Below the pieces are notes generated by a model that saw nothing but the letters and a program-made list of their open reading frames with translations, made no database searches and was not told the origin of the DNA. Made by a program: the position numbers and the translations under genes. This document shows, piece after piece, positions 8,663 to 15,484 of a stretch of DNA of 64,000 nt. Numbering within the stretch: the stretch's first letter is position 1; the number at the start of each line of letters is the position of its first letter. The DNA is from a virus, in the IMG/VR virus record IMGVR_UViG_3300046092_000062, positions 125,866 to 189,865 of that record. One strand, written 5' to 3'.

Positions 8663-9211
8663 ATGACAAAAACTTGGGTAACAAGCGACTTACATTTTGG
8701 CCACAGAAACATCACAAAGTTCTGCCCTGTAACTCGCGCACGATTTGGCGAAGACGTTGCTTACATGACTGAAGCAATGATTAAAGAATGGAACGAGTTG
8801 ATCGGTCCAGATGACATCACCTACATTTTGGGTGACGTGGCATTCATGGGTGGCTATGACGCAAGCAAGATCATGAACCGGTTGAACGGTAAAAAGATCT
8901 TGGTCGAAGGCAACCATGACCGTAAAACATTGATGGACAAGCACTTCTTTGAATCTTTTGAAGAAGTACACAAATACTTGGCCATCCAATACAACGGCAC
9001 AATGGTTGTGATGTTTCACTACCCTATCGCAGAGTGGGACCAAATGCACCGTGGCTCAGTTCACTTGCATGGTCACTTGCATGGCGGTGTTAGCGGTATG
9101 GAAAAGTATCGCTGCCGTGACATGGGCATGGACGCTACTGGCGTTATTGCTATCAGCATGGAAGACGCTATTGCATCTGCTATGAAGGGCGAAGTAAAGG
9201 CGCATCACTAA
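8663..9211 (+). CDS. Calcineurin-like metallophosphoesterase
   Basis: 182 residues with every metal-binding motif of the family in order: SDLHFGH, LGDVAFMGG, EGNHDRK, MFHYP and LHGHLHG. The enzyme hydrolyses a phosphomonoester or phosphodiester; relatives in phages and bacteria act on nucleotides or nucleic-acid ends, and the substrate cannot be told from sequence. Two genes downstream lie Pnk and RNA ligase, so a part in nucleic-acid repair is conceivable. The stop overlaps the next ATG (TAATG). Confidence 0.93.
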   Translation: MTKTWVTSDLHFGHRNITKFCPVTRARFGEDVAYMTEAMIKEWNELIGPDDITYILGDVAFMGGYDASKIMNRLNGKKILVEGNHDRKTLMDKHFFESFEEVHKYLAIQYNGTMVVMFHYPIAEWDQMHRGSVHLHGHLHGGVSGMEKYRCRDMGMDATGVIAISMEDAIASAMKGEVKAHH

Positions 9212-9384
9212 TGGATGAACAAGACTTAGTTTACCGTTTGCGCAAACGTGCAGAGATCCGGAGACAAATTCCAGGACGTAAAAGCGTTGAGGAAGGAACT
9301 CCGGATCGCATTGCTGACATTCTCGAAGAAGCAGCAAATGAGATTGAACGCTTACGCATTGACATCAGCAATTACGACGAGTAA
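9211..9384 (+). CDS. Small helical protein, common phage type
   Basis: 57 residues beginning MDEQDLVYRLRKRAEIRR and ending in a helical DRIADILEEAANEIERLR segment. This arrangement recurs in many unrelated phages as a small protein of unknown role. The ATG overlaps the metallophosphoesterase stop (TAATG), so the two are translationally coupled. Confidence 0.75.
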   Translation: MDEQDLVYRLRKRAEIRRQIPGRKSVEEGTPDRIADILEEAANEIERLRIDISNYDE

Positions 9385-9390
9385 TTTTGG

Positions 9391-9419
9391 TTGACCCGAA
9401 ATGGGTTTCTTGCTATAAT
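9391..9419 (+). promoter_or_regulatory. Early promoter for pnk-rnl, leaderless type
   Basis: TTGACC (9391-9396), 17-base spacer with the CGAAATGG core, TGC-TATAAT (9414-9419), then six bases (ACACAC) to the ATG at 9426, which falls on the predicted +1. Confidence 0.92.
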
Positions 9420-9425
9420 ACACAC

Positions 9426-9887
9426 ATGAACAAATTGTATATGTTAATTGGGGTGCCTGCTAGCGGCAAGAGCACTTGGATCAAGTCGCAAGACTGGACT
9501 AAGGACATGCCTGTAGTTAGCAGCGATCGCTTCATTGACGAGTATGCTGAAAAAGAAGGCAAGACTTACAACGAAGTGTTCAAAGAATATGCGCCTATTG
9601 CTATGAAGTTGATGAACAACCAAGTGTTGATTTGTCAAGCAAACAGTGTGGACTTGATTTGGGATCAAACTAACACTTCGGCAAAAAGTCGTGCATCAAA
9701 GTTGGCCATGTTGCCCAAGTACGAAAAGATTGCAGTGGTGTTTAGGACTCCTGAACCCGAAGAACATGCTCGTCGTTTAGCAAGCCGCCCAGGTAAGAAT
9801 ATTCCTGAGCATGTTATGCGCAGCATGATTGATAATTTGGAAATGCCCTCTGAAGAAGAAGGCTTTAAGGAAATTTGGTATGTTTAA
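9426..9887 (+). CDS. P-loop kinase, polynucleotide 5'-kinase type
   Basis: 153 residues. Walker A is at the N terminus (GVPASGKSTW), with a DQTN motif near residue 80 and an arginine-rich lid region (EEHARRLASRPGK) late in the protein, matching the kinase half of T4 Pnk and related AAA_33 kinases. No C-terminal phosphatase domain is present. It overlaps the RNA ligase gene by eight bases, so together they could heal and seal cleaved RNAs such as tRNAs cut by host anticodon nucleases. The start is the ATG at the promoter +1; the upstream frame is just translated promoter. Confidence 0.9.
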   Translation: MNKLYMLIGVPASGKSTWIKSQDWTKDMPVVSSDRFIDEYAEKEGKTYNEVFKEYAPIAMKLMNNQVLICQANSVDLIWDQTNTSAKSRASKLAMLPKYEKIAVVFRTPEPEEHARRLASRPGKNIPEHVMRSMIDNLEMPSEEEGFKEIWYV

Positions 9888-10785
9888 GGACAAGCTAAAA
9901 GAGTACGTAAACTCGTCGGGCCTAGTTAACATGAAAGAGTGTGGCCCAGACATTTATGTGCTCAAGTACAAGAAGAAAGTGTTCTACGACAACTTGTGGA
10001 ACGAGTACATTGCTGAATGCCGTGGAAGCATTGTGGACCGGGACTTTAACTTAGTTACATATCCATTCACAAAGATCTACAACTATGGTATCGAAAAGGA
10101 AGCACCAGTGCTGTCTGGCGATACTAAAGTTACTGCATTCCGTAAGGTTAACGGCTTCATGGTTGCATGTACTTGGTACAATGGCGACGTGTTAGTGTCA
10201 ACTACTGGTTCGACTGCCAACGACTATGTTGAGTACGCTAAGGAAATGATGCAGAAGCACATGCCTTGGACAGACTGGCAAATGGCAATGGGCACCGCTG
10301 ACTCACGTGGCATGACTTACATGTTCGAATGTGTGCATCCAAATGACCCACATATCATTCCTGAAAAGGCTGGTATGTACATTCTGGGTTACCGTGAGAA
10401 CGAATGGGGTAGCCGTGTGGGACATGACCCAGCTATGCTTAAAGAATTGGCAGAAATGTTCAAGTGCTATTGTCCAGAAAGTGTAACAACTAACATGGAA
10501 CGCCTGGTGCAAATGTCAAAGGAATGTAAGCACGAAGGTTATGTGTTCTACACTGATGAAGGCATAAGTGCTAAAATCAAAAGCCCTTACTACTTGACTA
10601 GCAAGTGGGTTTCTCGGAATCCACGTACAGACAAGTTGGTTAACATGCAAGCTGATATTAAGAAGCAGTTAGACGAAGAGTACTACCCACTGGTAGACGC
10701 TATCCGTGCTAACATTGAAGCTTATACAGCAATGGACGAGCAAGCTCGTTTAGCATGGGTACGCAACTATTTGGAGGTGGCCTAA
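9880..10785 (+). CDS. RNA ligase, T4 Rnl1-like
   Basis: 301 residues with the nucleotidyltransferase signature: motif I KVNGF (adenylated Lys), motif III-like FECVHP, motif IV EGYVF and motif V AKIKS. The N-terminal ECRGSIVDR segment is also typical of the Rnl1 group. It joins RNA 5'-phosphate and 3'-OH ends, sealing the products of the kinase encoded just upstream. The ATG at 9880 overlaps the kinase stop; an upstream in-frame ATG (9829) would add an unnatural basic tail. Confidence 0.92.
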   Translation: MFKDKLKEYVNSSGLVNMKECGPDIYVLKYKKKVFYDNLWNEYIAECRGSIVDRDFNLVTYPFTKIYNYGIEKEAPVLSGDTKVTAFRKVNGFMVACTWYNGDVLVSTTGSTANDYVEYAKEMMQKHMPWTDWQMAMGTADSRGMTYMFECVHPNDPHIIPEKAGMYILGYRENEWGSRVGHDPAMLKELAEMFKCYCPESVTTNMERLVQMSKECKHEGYVFYTDEGISAKIKSPYYLTSKWVSRNPRTDKLVNMQADIKKQLDEEYYPLVDAIRANIEAYTAMDEQARLAWVRNYLEVA

Positions 10786-11002
10786 GGATGAATGGTTCGG
10801 TGGATTCAGTAGTGGCGGGTACGTTGCTAGAAAAATCGAAACAGGTCCTTGGCAAGAATGGTTTGCGTGGCGTCCGGTAAAGATACACGGCGAACGGGTA
10901 TGGCTTAAAACTGTACTCCGCCGATGTGTCAATACTTACGTTGACATGGATGATTGGAAGCGTTATGAATATGGCAACATCTTTGACGTGTTAAAAGAGT
11001 AG
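10784..11002 (+). CDS. Small aromatic-rich protein with no normal start codon
   Basis: The frame from 10784 to the TAG at 11002 encodes about 72 residues with clear protein character (DEWFGGFSSGGY, then WFAWRPVKIHG). It has no ATG, GTG or TTG in its open 5' part; the only candidates are rare ones such as ATT at 10769. A GGAGG ribosome-binding site at 10773-10777 instead points to ATG 10788, which lies in a different frame and gives only 30 residues. Either a single-base deletion near the start or a frameshift in translation explains this. Function unknown. Confidence 0.5.
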   Translation, partial: KDEWFGGFSSGGYVARKIETGPWQEWFAWRPVKIHGERVWLKTVLRRCVNTYVDMDDWKRYEYGNIFDVLKE

Positions 11003-11025
11003 TACTTAGTACTACTTTTTTTTTT
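10998..11025 (+). terminator. Intrinsic terminator
   Basis: Eight-base-pair stem AGTAGTAC/GTACTACT with a TTA loop, followed by nine T residues. It overlaps the end of the preceding gene and stops two bases before the next promoter's -35 box, cleanly insulating the two units. Confidence 0.8.
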
Positions 11026-11027
11026 GG

Positions 11028-11056
11028 TTGACGCACAATGGTTTCTCGGCTATAAT
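11028..11056 (+). promoter_or_regulatory. Early promoter, leaderless type
   Basis: TTGACG (11028-11033), 17-base spacer, TATAAT (11051-11056), then ACACAC and the ATG at 11063 on the predicted +1. Confidence 0.88.
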
Positions 11057-11062
11057 ACACAC

Positions 11063-11215
11063 ATGAAGAAACTAATCGCTTACTTAAATTCAAAAGAATT
11101 TCAAGACTGTATTCGTCCATTGGACAACTACAAATATGGTCAGGGCGAGGACATTGCTGACACCATTGGCCTGTTTGTTATAATGGGCTTGGTTATGTTG
11201 GTAATTTTTATCTAA
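11063..11215 (+). CDS. Small protein with one C-terminal membrane segment
   Basis: 50 residues: a soluble N-terminal half (KKLIAYLNSKEFQDC) and one hydrophobic helix at the C terminus (IGLFVIMGLVMLVIFI). It starts at the predicted transcription start. Followed after 9 bases by another membrane protein. Function unknown; a C-tail-anchored inner-membrane protein is likely. Confidence 0.65.
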   Translation: MKKLIAYLNSKEFQDCIRPLDNYKYGQGEDIADTIGLFVIMGLVMLVIFI

Positions 11216-11224
11216 GGAACAACA

Positions 11225-11491
11225 GTGTCTAAAACAATTAAAATGACCCGTGATGGTGGCCGCTTTTGGCGTGCGCAGTCTCTAAGCATCTTGCTTACCT
11301 GGCCCATGCTGCCCATAGTTGTAGCAGTTATGATCATTGGGTTTTTGAACCCCTTGTGGTTCCGCGAGTGGTTCCTGGACAAGTTGATCAGCTATACAGA
11401 ACGGTACAGCCGCTGGCGTAACTATAAAGTATACAGTGTGTATTTAGGCATGGATCCCAAAGTTTGGCACACACTCAAAGGTGATGTCTAA
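11225..11491 (+). CDS. Small membrane protein, GTG start
   Basis: 88 residues starting at GTG with AAGGA seven bases upstream. One hydrophobic segment at about residues 18-42, flanked by basic residues, then an amphipathic, aromatic-rich tail (REWFLDKLISYTERY). Probably inner-membrane. Likely cotranscribed with the preceding 50-residue membrane protein. Function unknown. Confidence 0.65.
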   Translation: MSKTIKMTRDGGRFWRAQSLSILLTWPMLPIVVAVMIIGFLNPLWFREWFLDKLISYTERYSRWRNYKVYSVYLGMDPKVWHTLKGDV

Positions 11492-11492
11492 T

Positions 11493-11521
11493 TTGTCCGA
11501 AAATGGATCTTCTGCTATAAT
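11493..11521 (+). promoter_or_regulatory. Early promoter with leader
   Basis: TTGTCC (11493-11498), 17-base spacer containing GAAAATGG, TGC-TATAAT (11516-11521). The transcript has a short leader with AAAAAGGAG before the ATG at 11551. Confidence 0.85.
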
Positions 11522-11550
11522 AAACACATAGCAGCAAAAAGGAGTCAGTC

Positions 11551-11751
11551 ATGCCAAAAGATTACTACCCAAAGTTTTACGAAGTGTACGTTGAGCGATT
11601 TTTTGCTCCTCCTGCAGGCGGACGTGGCTACAGTTCAGAGCGTGTGATCAAAACTGGTTTGACTGAAGACGAAGCTAAGGGCATGGTCACAGAACTCCGT
11701 CCAATTTACACAGGTGACAAGTATGTTGGTTCTCGTGTAATGAAAGACTAA
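11551..11751 (+). CDS. Small hypothetical protein
   Basis: 66 residues, tyrosine-rich (YYPKFYEVYVERFF), with a flexible glycine segment and a helical middle. No known family. Strong AAGGAG ribosome-binding site in the promoter leader. Followed seven bases later by the next gene, so a two-gene unit. Confidence 0.65.
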   Translation: MPKDYYPKFYEVYVERFFAPPAGGRGYSSERVIKTGLTEDEAKGMVTELRPIYTGDKYVGSRVMKD

Positions 11752-11758
11752 GGTGCGT

Positions 11759-11962
11759 ATGATTACTGAAAGTTCTAAAGATTATTGCACCGGCAACATC
11801 CTAATGCTGTGGGATGGCGAAGTTCCCACGTATGAAGAAGTGAATCAATATTGCTTTGACAACTATGGATTCCGTCCCAATTTCAACTACGAGGTCGACA
11901 CCCCTAGCGATTTTAGGGGTTACAATAACCCCGGGACTATTACTGTCATGAAAAACGGTTGA
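11759..11962 (+). CDS. Small hypothetical protein
   Basis: 67 residues. ATG 11759 is preferred to the in-frame GTG 11753 because AAGG lies seven bases before it but abuts the GTG. The protein is acidic in the middle (DGEVPTYEEVNQYCFDNYG) and ends NPGTITVMKNG. Its TGA stop is inside the -35 box of the next promoter. Function unknown. Confidence 0.6.
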   Translation: MITESSKDYCTGNILMLWDGEVPTYEEVNQYCFDNYGFRPNFNYEVDTPSDFRGYNNPGTITVMKNG

Positions 11963-11987
11963 CCCGAAATGGTTTTGGTTGTATAAT
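11959..11987 (+). promoter_or_regulatory. Early promoter with leader
   Basis: TTGACC (11959-11964), 17-base spacer with CGAAATGG, TATAAT (11982-11987). Leader of about 25 bases with AGCAGGAG before the ATG at 12020. Likely drives the run of overlapping genes to 13619. Confidence 0.9.
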
Positions 11988-12019
11988 ATATACATACAGA
12001 AACAAAGCAGGAGCAGTAA

Positions 12020-12223
12020 ATGAAAGTCGAATCCATGTTTTACATTGCACTAGGCACAGTGGTTGATTTGATTGAAAAGGCTGATTCCTGGGCCAGCTTC
12101 GTAGAGTTCGCAGAGTCCACAGAAGAACGCAACCGCTATGCTCGTAGGGCACTCAAGTACAAGACTAAGGCTATTGTTGGTTTTGATCGCGAGATGGATC
12201 GCTTGGTAAAGGAATACAAATGA
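12020..12223 (+). CDS. Small helical protein
   Basis: 67 residues, mostly helical and charged (WASFVEFAESTEERNRYARR). First gene of a seven-gene string of small proteins linked mainly by 4-base ATGA overlaps. Function unknown. Confidence 0.65.
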   Translation: MKVESMFYIALGTVVDLIEKADSWASFVEFAESTEERNRYARRALKYKTKAIVGFDREMDRLVKEYK

Positions 12224-12444
12224 ACAAACTGATTAAACAACTTGCTGACCAGTGTATGGTTGAAGTTAAAAATGTTCCTTGCAAAGGCATTGACGGATGG
12301 ACTACTCTTGAAACCGTACAACAGATTGATCCAGAAAAGTTCGCCGAGTTGATTGTGAAAGAAGTAACCAATATTGTGTTACACTATACCGATGTTGACG
12401 AAGGTGTAGCAGTAGCCAAGAAACATTTCGGAGTTGAAGAATGA
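12220..12444 (+). CDS. Small hypothetical protein of common phage type
   Basis: 74 residues starting MNKLIKQLADQC and ending in a segment with DVDEGVAVAKKHFGV. Proteins with this outline recur in early regions of phages with no known role. Overlaps both neighbours by four bases (ATGA), so translation is coupled. Confidence 0.7.
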   Translation: MNKLIKQLADQCMVEVKNVPCKGIDGWTTLETVQQIDPEKFAELIVKEVTNIVLHYTDVDEGVAVAKKHFGVEE

Positions 12445-12641
12445 AAGATGTAACTGGTAAAGAACTATCAGTAGGCAATCAAATAGTATTGATCCCTCAG
12501 AATGGATATACAATGTCCCTATCAATGGGAATCATTACCGGCTTTACTGCAAAGAAGGTAAAGATACAACTTACTAATAAATCTTGGTCTTATTCGGCGG
12601 ATGAATGTTTGAAATTTCCAGAACAGGTAGCAAAAGTATGA
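12441..12641 (+). CDS. Small beta-rich protein
   Basis: 66 residues, with alternating hydrophobic residues (VGNQIVLIPQNG, SMGIITGFTAKKVKIQL) that suggest a small SH3-like or KOW-like barrel. No assignment is possible. ATGA overlaps on both sides. Confidence 0.65.
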   Translation: MKDVTGKELSVGNQIVLIPQNGYTMSLSMGIITGFTAKKVKIQLTNKSWSYSADECLKFPEQVAKV

Positions 12642-12889
12642 ACATCCAAACCGTAGCAGAAAATCTGCGTAACACAATCGCCGGCAAGGAACAGTTGCTG
12701 GAAAGTTATAAGTCTTCGCCGCAACCAACTCTGGCAACGAGCACTCTGTGCCAAATGCTAAAGGTCAACGTTGACGAACTCAAGCGTATCCTTGCTGACG
12801 TAGAAGTGTGCGTTGACCAATTTGAAAAACTGAAAAAAGAAAATTCAGACATGGGTTGGCAAATCAACCCTGACAGGATGGGACAATGA
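12638..12889 (+). CDS. Small coiled-coil protein
   Basis: 83 residues, nearly all helical, with a heptad-like C-terminal half (VDELKRILADVEVCVDQFEK). Start at 12638 is chosen for the ATGA overlap with the previous stop. Function unknown. Confidence 0.65.
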   Translation: MNIQTVAENLRNTIAGKEQLLESYKSSPQPTLATSTLCQMLKVNVDELKRILADVEVCVDQFEKLKKENSDMGWQINPDRMGQ

Positions 12890-13071
12890 AACAAGTGGTG
12901 TATAAAGGCAGCATCCTAGCTAAAGGCTCACAAGCCCTAGAGATGTGGGAAGATTGGCAAAAGGCAAAAAGTGATCGTAACAAGTTTCAGGACAAGCTGG
13001 ACAAGCACATGAAACAGTTGGATGCAAACGCAAAAGATTTGGTGACAAGATATGAGAGTGTTCAAAAGTGA
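12886..13071 (+). CDS. Small helical protein
   Basis: 61 residues, Lys/Asp/Gln-rich and predicted to be one long helix (SDRNKFQDKLDKHMKQLDAN). Overlaps the previous gene by four bases and the next by twenty. Function unknown. Confidence 0.6.
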   Translation: MKQVVYKGSILAKGSQALEMWEDWQKAKSDRNKFQDKLDKHMKQLDANAKDLVTRYESVQK

Positions 13072-13339
13072 TGGTAGGTACAAGTTCCACAATCAAGGGT
13101 TAGTGTACATCTGCGAGTTATTGTGGCACGGCGAGCGGGAGTTATTCAAAAAATTGATCCCAGCATTTGCAGAAATGTATGGGCTATCACACGAATCAGT
13201 GCCCACTGCAAATGGATTTAATATCCGCAAGTACAATGAGCACTACCGGTTCGAGATGAATACCAAAGCCAAGCGCAGACGCATTTACATGCGGGAAGAA
13301 CATTACATCACTATGGTGATGTTGACATTGGGGCATTAG
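13052..13339 (+). CDS. Hypothetical protein
   Basis: 95 residues, basic and aromatic, with a late NTKAKRRRIYMREEHY segment. No family recognised. It ends with TAG, a rare stop among the genes here; readthrough by the possible suppressor tRNA at 61650 would run into the next gene's region in another frame, so the TAG is most simply a normal stop. Confidence 0.65.
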   Translation: MRVFKSDGRYKFHNQGLVYICELLWHGERELFKKLIPAFAEMYGLSHESVPTANGFNIRKYNEHYRFEMNTKAKRRRIYMREEHYITMVMLTLGH

Positions 13340-13340
13340 C

Positions 13341-13619
13341 ATGAGATTGGTAAAATTAAACAAAACCCACAAGGCATACAAGGAACACCATCACCAATGG
13401 GCGTTTCGTTTCGACAGCTACGATAGCAAACAATGTCCAAAGATTGAACGCATTCTGCATGACACTCTTGGCAGTCAATATTCCTATTATGGTCATAGTC
13501 CAATTTGGAAATCCAACTTTGGTTCTCCTGTGCGCGGCTACAACGGCTACCGCCCTTATTGGATCAGCTTTACTAACGAATCTGACGCCACTTTAGTGCT
13601 ATTGCAGTTATCCAACTAA
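13341..13619 (+). CDS. Hypothetical protein
   Basis: 92 residues, rich in His, Tyr and Trp (EHHHQWAFRFDSYD and YNGYRPYWISF). No motif recognised. Last gene of the string that begins at 12020; the next promoter starts about 30 bases downstream. Confidence 0.65.
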   Translation: MRLVKLNKTHKAYKEHHHQWAFRFDSYDSKQCPKIERILHDTLGSQYSYYGHSPIWKSNFGSPVRGYNGYRPYWISFTNESDATLVLLQLSN

Positions 13620-13647
13620 AGTAGTACTTTTTAGTGCTGAATTTTGG

Positions 13648-13676
13648 TTGACCCGAAATGGATTTCTTGCTATAAT
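13648..13676 (+). promoter_or_regulatory. Early promoter with leader
   Basis: TTGACC (13648-13653), 17-base spacer with CGAAATGG, TGC-TATAAT (13671-13676). The leader begins with the CATAGCAA motif shared by several promoters here and carries ACAGGAG before the ATG at 13709. Confidence 0.92.
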
Positions 13677-13708
13677 AACTACATAGCAAAGCAAAACAGG
13701 AGTAGAAG

Positions 13709-14113
13709 ATGGCATACGTTAGTCAAGAACTTAAAGCAAAATTGGCCCCACAACTTCGTGCAATTTGCAAAGAGTACAAAGTTAAGGCCAGCATTGCAGT
13801 ACGTCATCACTCTACTCTTGTGCTTAACATTAGCCAAGGTGAAATTGACTTCATTGGTAACGCAAACAAAGTTAGCGAAGCCAAGTCACATGGCAGCGAG
13901 TGGCGCAAGGCCAAAGACAGCTTGGATGTGAATCCTTACTGGTTCCAGGAACACTTTGACGGTGTTGCACTGGTGTTCTTGCGCAAAATCTTTGCAGTCA
14001 TGAATGACGGCAATTGGAACAAAAGCGACATCCAAACTGACTACTTCAACGTTGGTTGGTACGTGGATGTAAACGTAGGTCGTTGGAACAAGCCCTACGC
14101 ATTGGTTAAGTAA
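13709..14113 (+). CDS. Conserved phage/plasmid hypothetical protein
   Basis: 134 residues. The C-terminal half (NKSDIQTDYFNVGWYVDVNVG, split here at the Gly) resembles a hypothetical protein widely found on phages and plasmids; no activity is known to me. First gene of a four-gene early unit that ends at the terminator at 14873. Confidence 0.75.
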   Translation: MAYVSQELKAKLAPQLRAICKEYKVKASIAVRHHSTLVLNISQGEIDFIGNANKVSEAKSHGSEWRKAKDSLDVNPYWFQEHFDGVALVFLRKIFAVMNDGNWNKSDIQTDYFNVGWYVDVNVGRWNKPYALVK

Positions 14114-14114
14114 T

Positions 14115-14492
14115 ATGAGCAAGACAAATACTTTCATCCTCAGCTGGGACTGCGAAGGCCTTGAAGCCTGCGTGGACATTACAGATGATCTCGTGCGCTG
14201 CGATGACTTTGAGCGCGAAAGTATTTTTGAGCGCATTAAGAATCCCAATGTAGAGCCGCACAACGAAGCATTAAATAAAATCACAAAAATGATTCACATG
14301 ATGCAGTTGCGGGCTCGCTACAATCCACAGCGTAATTACGAAATCTACAAAATCAATACCACACCCAGCATTGATAAAGACAGCATGATTCGCATGTTTG
14401 AGGAAGACCCTCAAGCAGCAGCAGACTTAATCAGAGATCGCGGAGACCAACTCTATAGCGATCGTCGTTCTTCACCAAGGAAAATATCATGA
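14115..14492 (+). CDS. Hypothetical protein
   Basis: 125 residues, acidic N-terminal half with two Cys-containing turns (SWDCEGLEAC, VRCDD) and a helical C-terminal half. It begins one base after the previous gene and overlaps the next by four bases. Function unknown. Confidence 0.7.
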   Translation: MSKTNTFILSWDCEGLEACVDITDDLVRCDDFERESIFERIKNPNVEPHNEALNKITKMIHMMQLRARYNPQRNYEIYKINTTPSIDKDSMIRMFEEDPQAAADLIRDRGDQLYSDRRSSPRKIS

Positions 14493-14671
14493 ACAACAAG
14501 CCACTTTCTATCAACGGTTACACATTTAGCATTGAGCTGACCAAGCGTGATCTGGAAAACTTCCAGCGCCAATTTGGCGAGTTTCAAGGGCAAGCTCAGG
14601 ACAACTTCATGGAAATGATGGACTATGCAGACGCCAAAGAAGTCATTGCAAATATCAAGGCTAAACTGTGA
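14489..14671 (+). CDS. Small helical protein
   Basis: 60 residues: an N-terminal beta hairpin-like start and a helix (RDLENFQRQFGEFQG). ATGA overlap with the previous gene and four-base overlap with the next. Function unknown. Confidence 0.65.
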   Translation: MNNKPLSINGYTFSIELTKRDLENFQRQFGEFQGQAQDNFMEMMDYADAKEVIANIKAKL

Positions 14672-14850
14672 GCACATTTGATAGCTGGCTAGAGGAAGAA
14701 GATATACAGCGTCTTTGGGATGTATGCCACGGAGTGCTACCAGAATCTGCCGCTACATTTGATGAAATAAAGGAGTTTGAACGCCTAGTGCTACACTCTG
14801 CTATGCTTAAAGTAGCCGGCGAAGATTACGAGTCAGCTGCAATACACTAA
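14668..14850 (+). CDS. Small hypothetical protein, GTG start
   Basis: 60 residues, acidic and helical (STFDSWLEEEDIQRLWDVC). Starts at GTG overlapping the preceding TGA (GTGA). Last gene before an intrinsic terminator. Function unknown. Confidence 0.65.
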   Translation: MSTFDSWLEEEDIQRLWDVCHGVLPESAATFDEIKEFERLVLHSAMLKVAGEDYESAAIH

Positions 14851-14872
14851 TCAATCTCTATGTATATTATGG

Positions 14873-14898
14873 ACCCGCCTTTGTGCGGGTTTCCTTTT
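14873..14898 (+). terminator. Intrinsic terminator
   Basis: Stem ACCCGC/GCGGGT (14873-14878 and 14885-14890) followed by TTTCCTTTT. It separates the early unit from the structural genes that follow. Confidence 0.85.
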
Positions 14899-14903
14899 GG
14901 CCT

Positions 14904-14911
14904 CATAAATA
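14904..14911 (+). promoter_or_regulatory. Late-type promoter box
   Basis: CATAAATA, one mismatch to the T4 late consensus TATAAATA, 17 bases before the ATG of the first structural-looking gene and just after a terminator. Confidence 0.65.
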
Positions 14912-14928
14912 ACTAAAAGAACATAACT

Positions 14929-15171
14929 ATGAGCTATTCCTACCAACAATCCTTTAACGCCACACTTAACGCTCTTTCTAAAGAAGACCGCAGGGATTAT
15001 AAACTTGCAAATATTGCAGCAGTTGATAGACAACAAGTGGGAACAGATAGTTATCGTCCATATAACCAATACACTAGCCCCGGCGAAGTTGCACCAACAG
15101 AAGGGCGTCCAATGACTTTGGATCCCAATTATGTTAGTGGCATTGGCGCAACAGCAGTGGTTAACCCTTAA
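14929..15171 (+). CDS. Small protein preceding tail fibre, probably structural
   Basis: 80 residues, Tyr/Asn/Ser-rich at the start (SYSYQQSFNATLNALSKED) and Pro/Gly-rich at the end. It follows a late-type promoter and heads a unit containing the 937-residue fibre, so a virion or assembly role is plausible. No family recognised. Confidence 0.65.
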   Translation: MSYSYQQSFNATLNALSKEDRRDYKLANIAAVDRQQVGTDSYRPYNQYTSPGEVAPTEGRPMTLDPNYVSGIGATAVVNP

Positions 15172-15180
15172 GGATATAAA

Positions 15181-15480
15181 ATGAAAGCAGCAGAAATACT
15201 ACGTGGATTAGCAGACGCCATTGAACGTGCAGAAGGTGGAGCAGCAACTGTACCACAGCAGGACCAAAGTCCTAAGTTCCATAAAGTGGAAGTACCAAAC
15301 GACGAGCAAGGTAACCCAACATCAATGCAAGCCCCGTTACAACAAAAATTAGAATTGTTGAAAAAGGCAGTGGGCGTTGAAAGCACATTTGATGATGAGT
15401 GTGCTGACCCGTTAGATCAAATGAAGAAAATGGCAGGAATTCAAATAGTAGCCCAAGCCGGCGAAGACGCAGGAGAGTAA
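15181..15480 (+). CDS. Hypothetical protein upstream of tail fibre
   Basis: 99 residues with a helical start (AAEILRGLADAIERAEGG), a disordered Gln/Pro middle and a late helix. It lies between two structural-looking genes, nine bases after the first and four bases before the fibre. Possibly a fibre-assembly factor; no direct evidence. Confidence 0.65.
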   Translation: MKAAEILRGLADAIERAEGGAATVPQQDQSPKFHKVEVPNDEQGNPTSMQAPLQQKLELLKKAVGVESTFDDECADPLDQMKKMAGIQIVAQAGEDAGE

Positions 15481-15484
15481 TACT

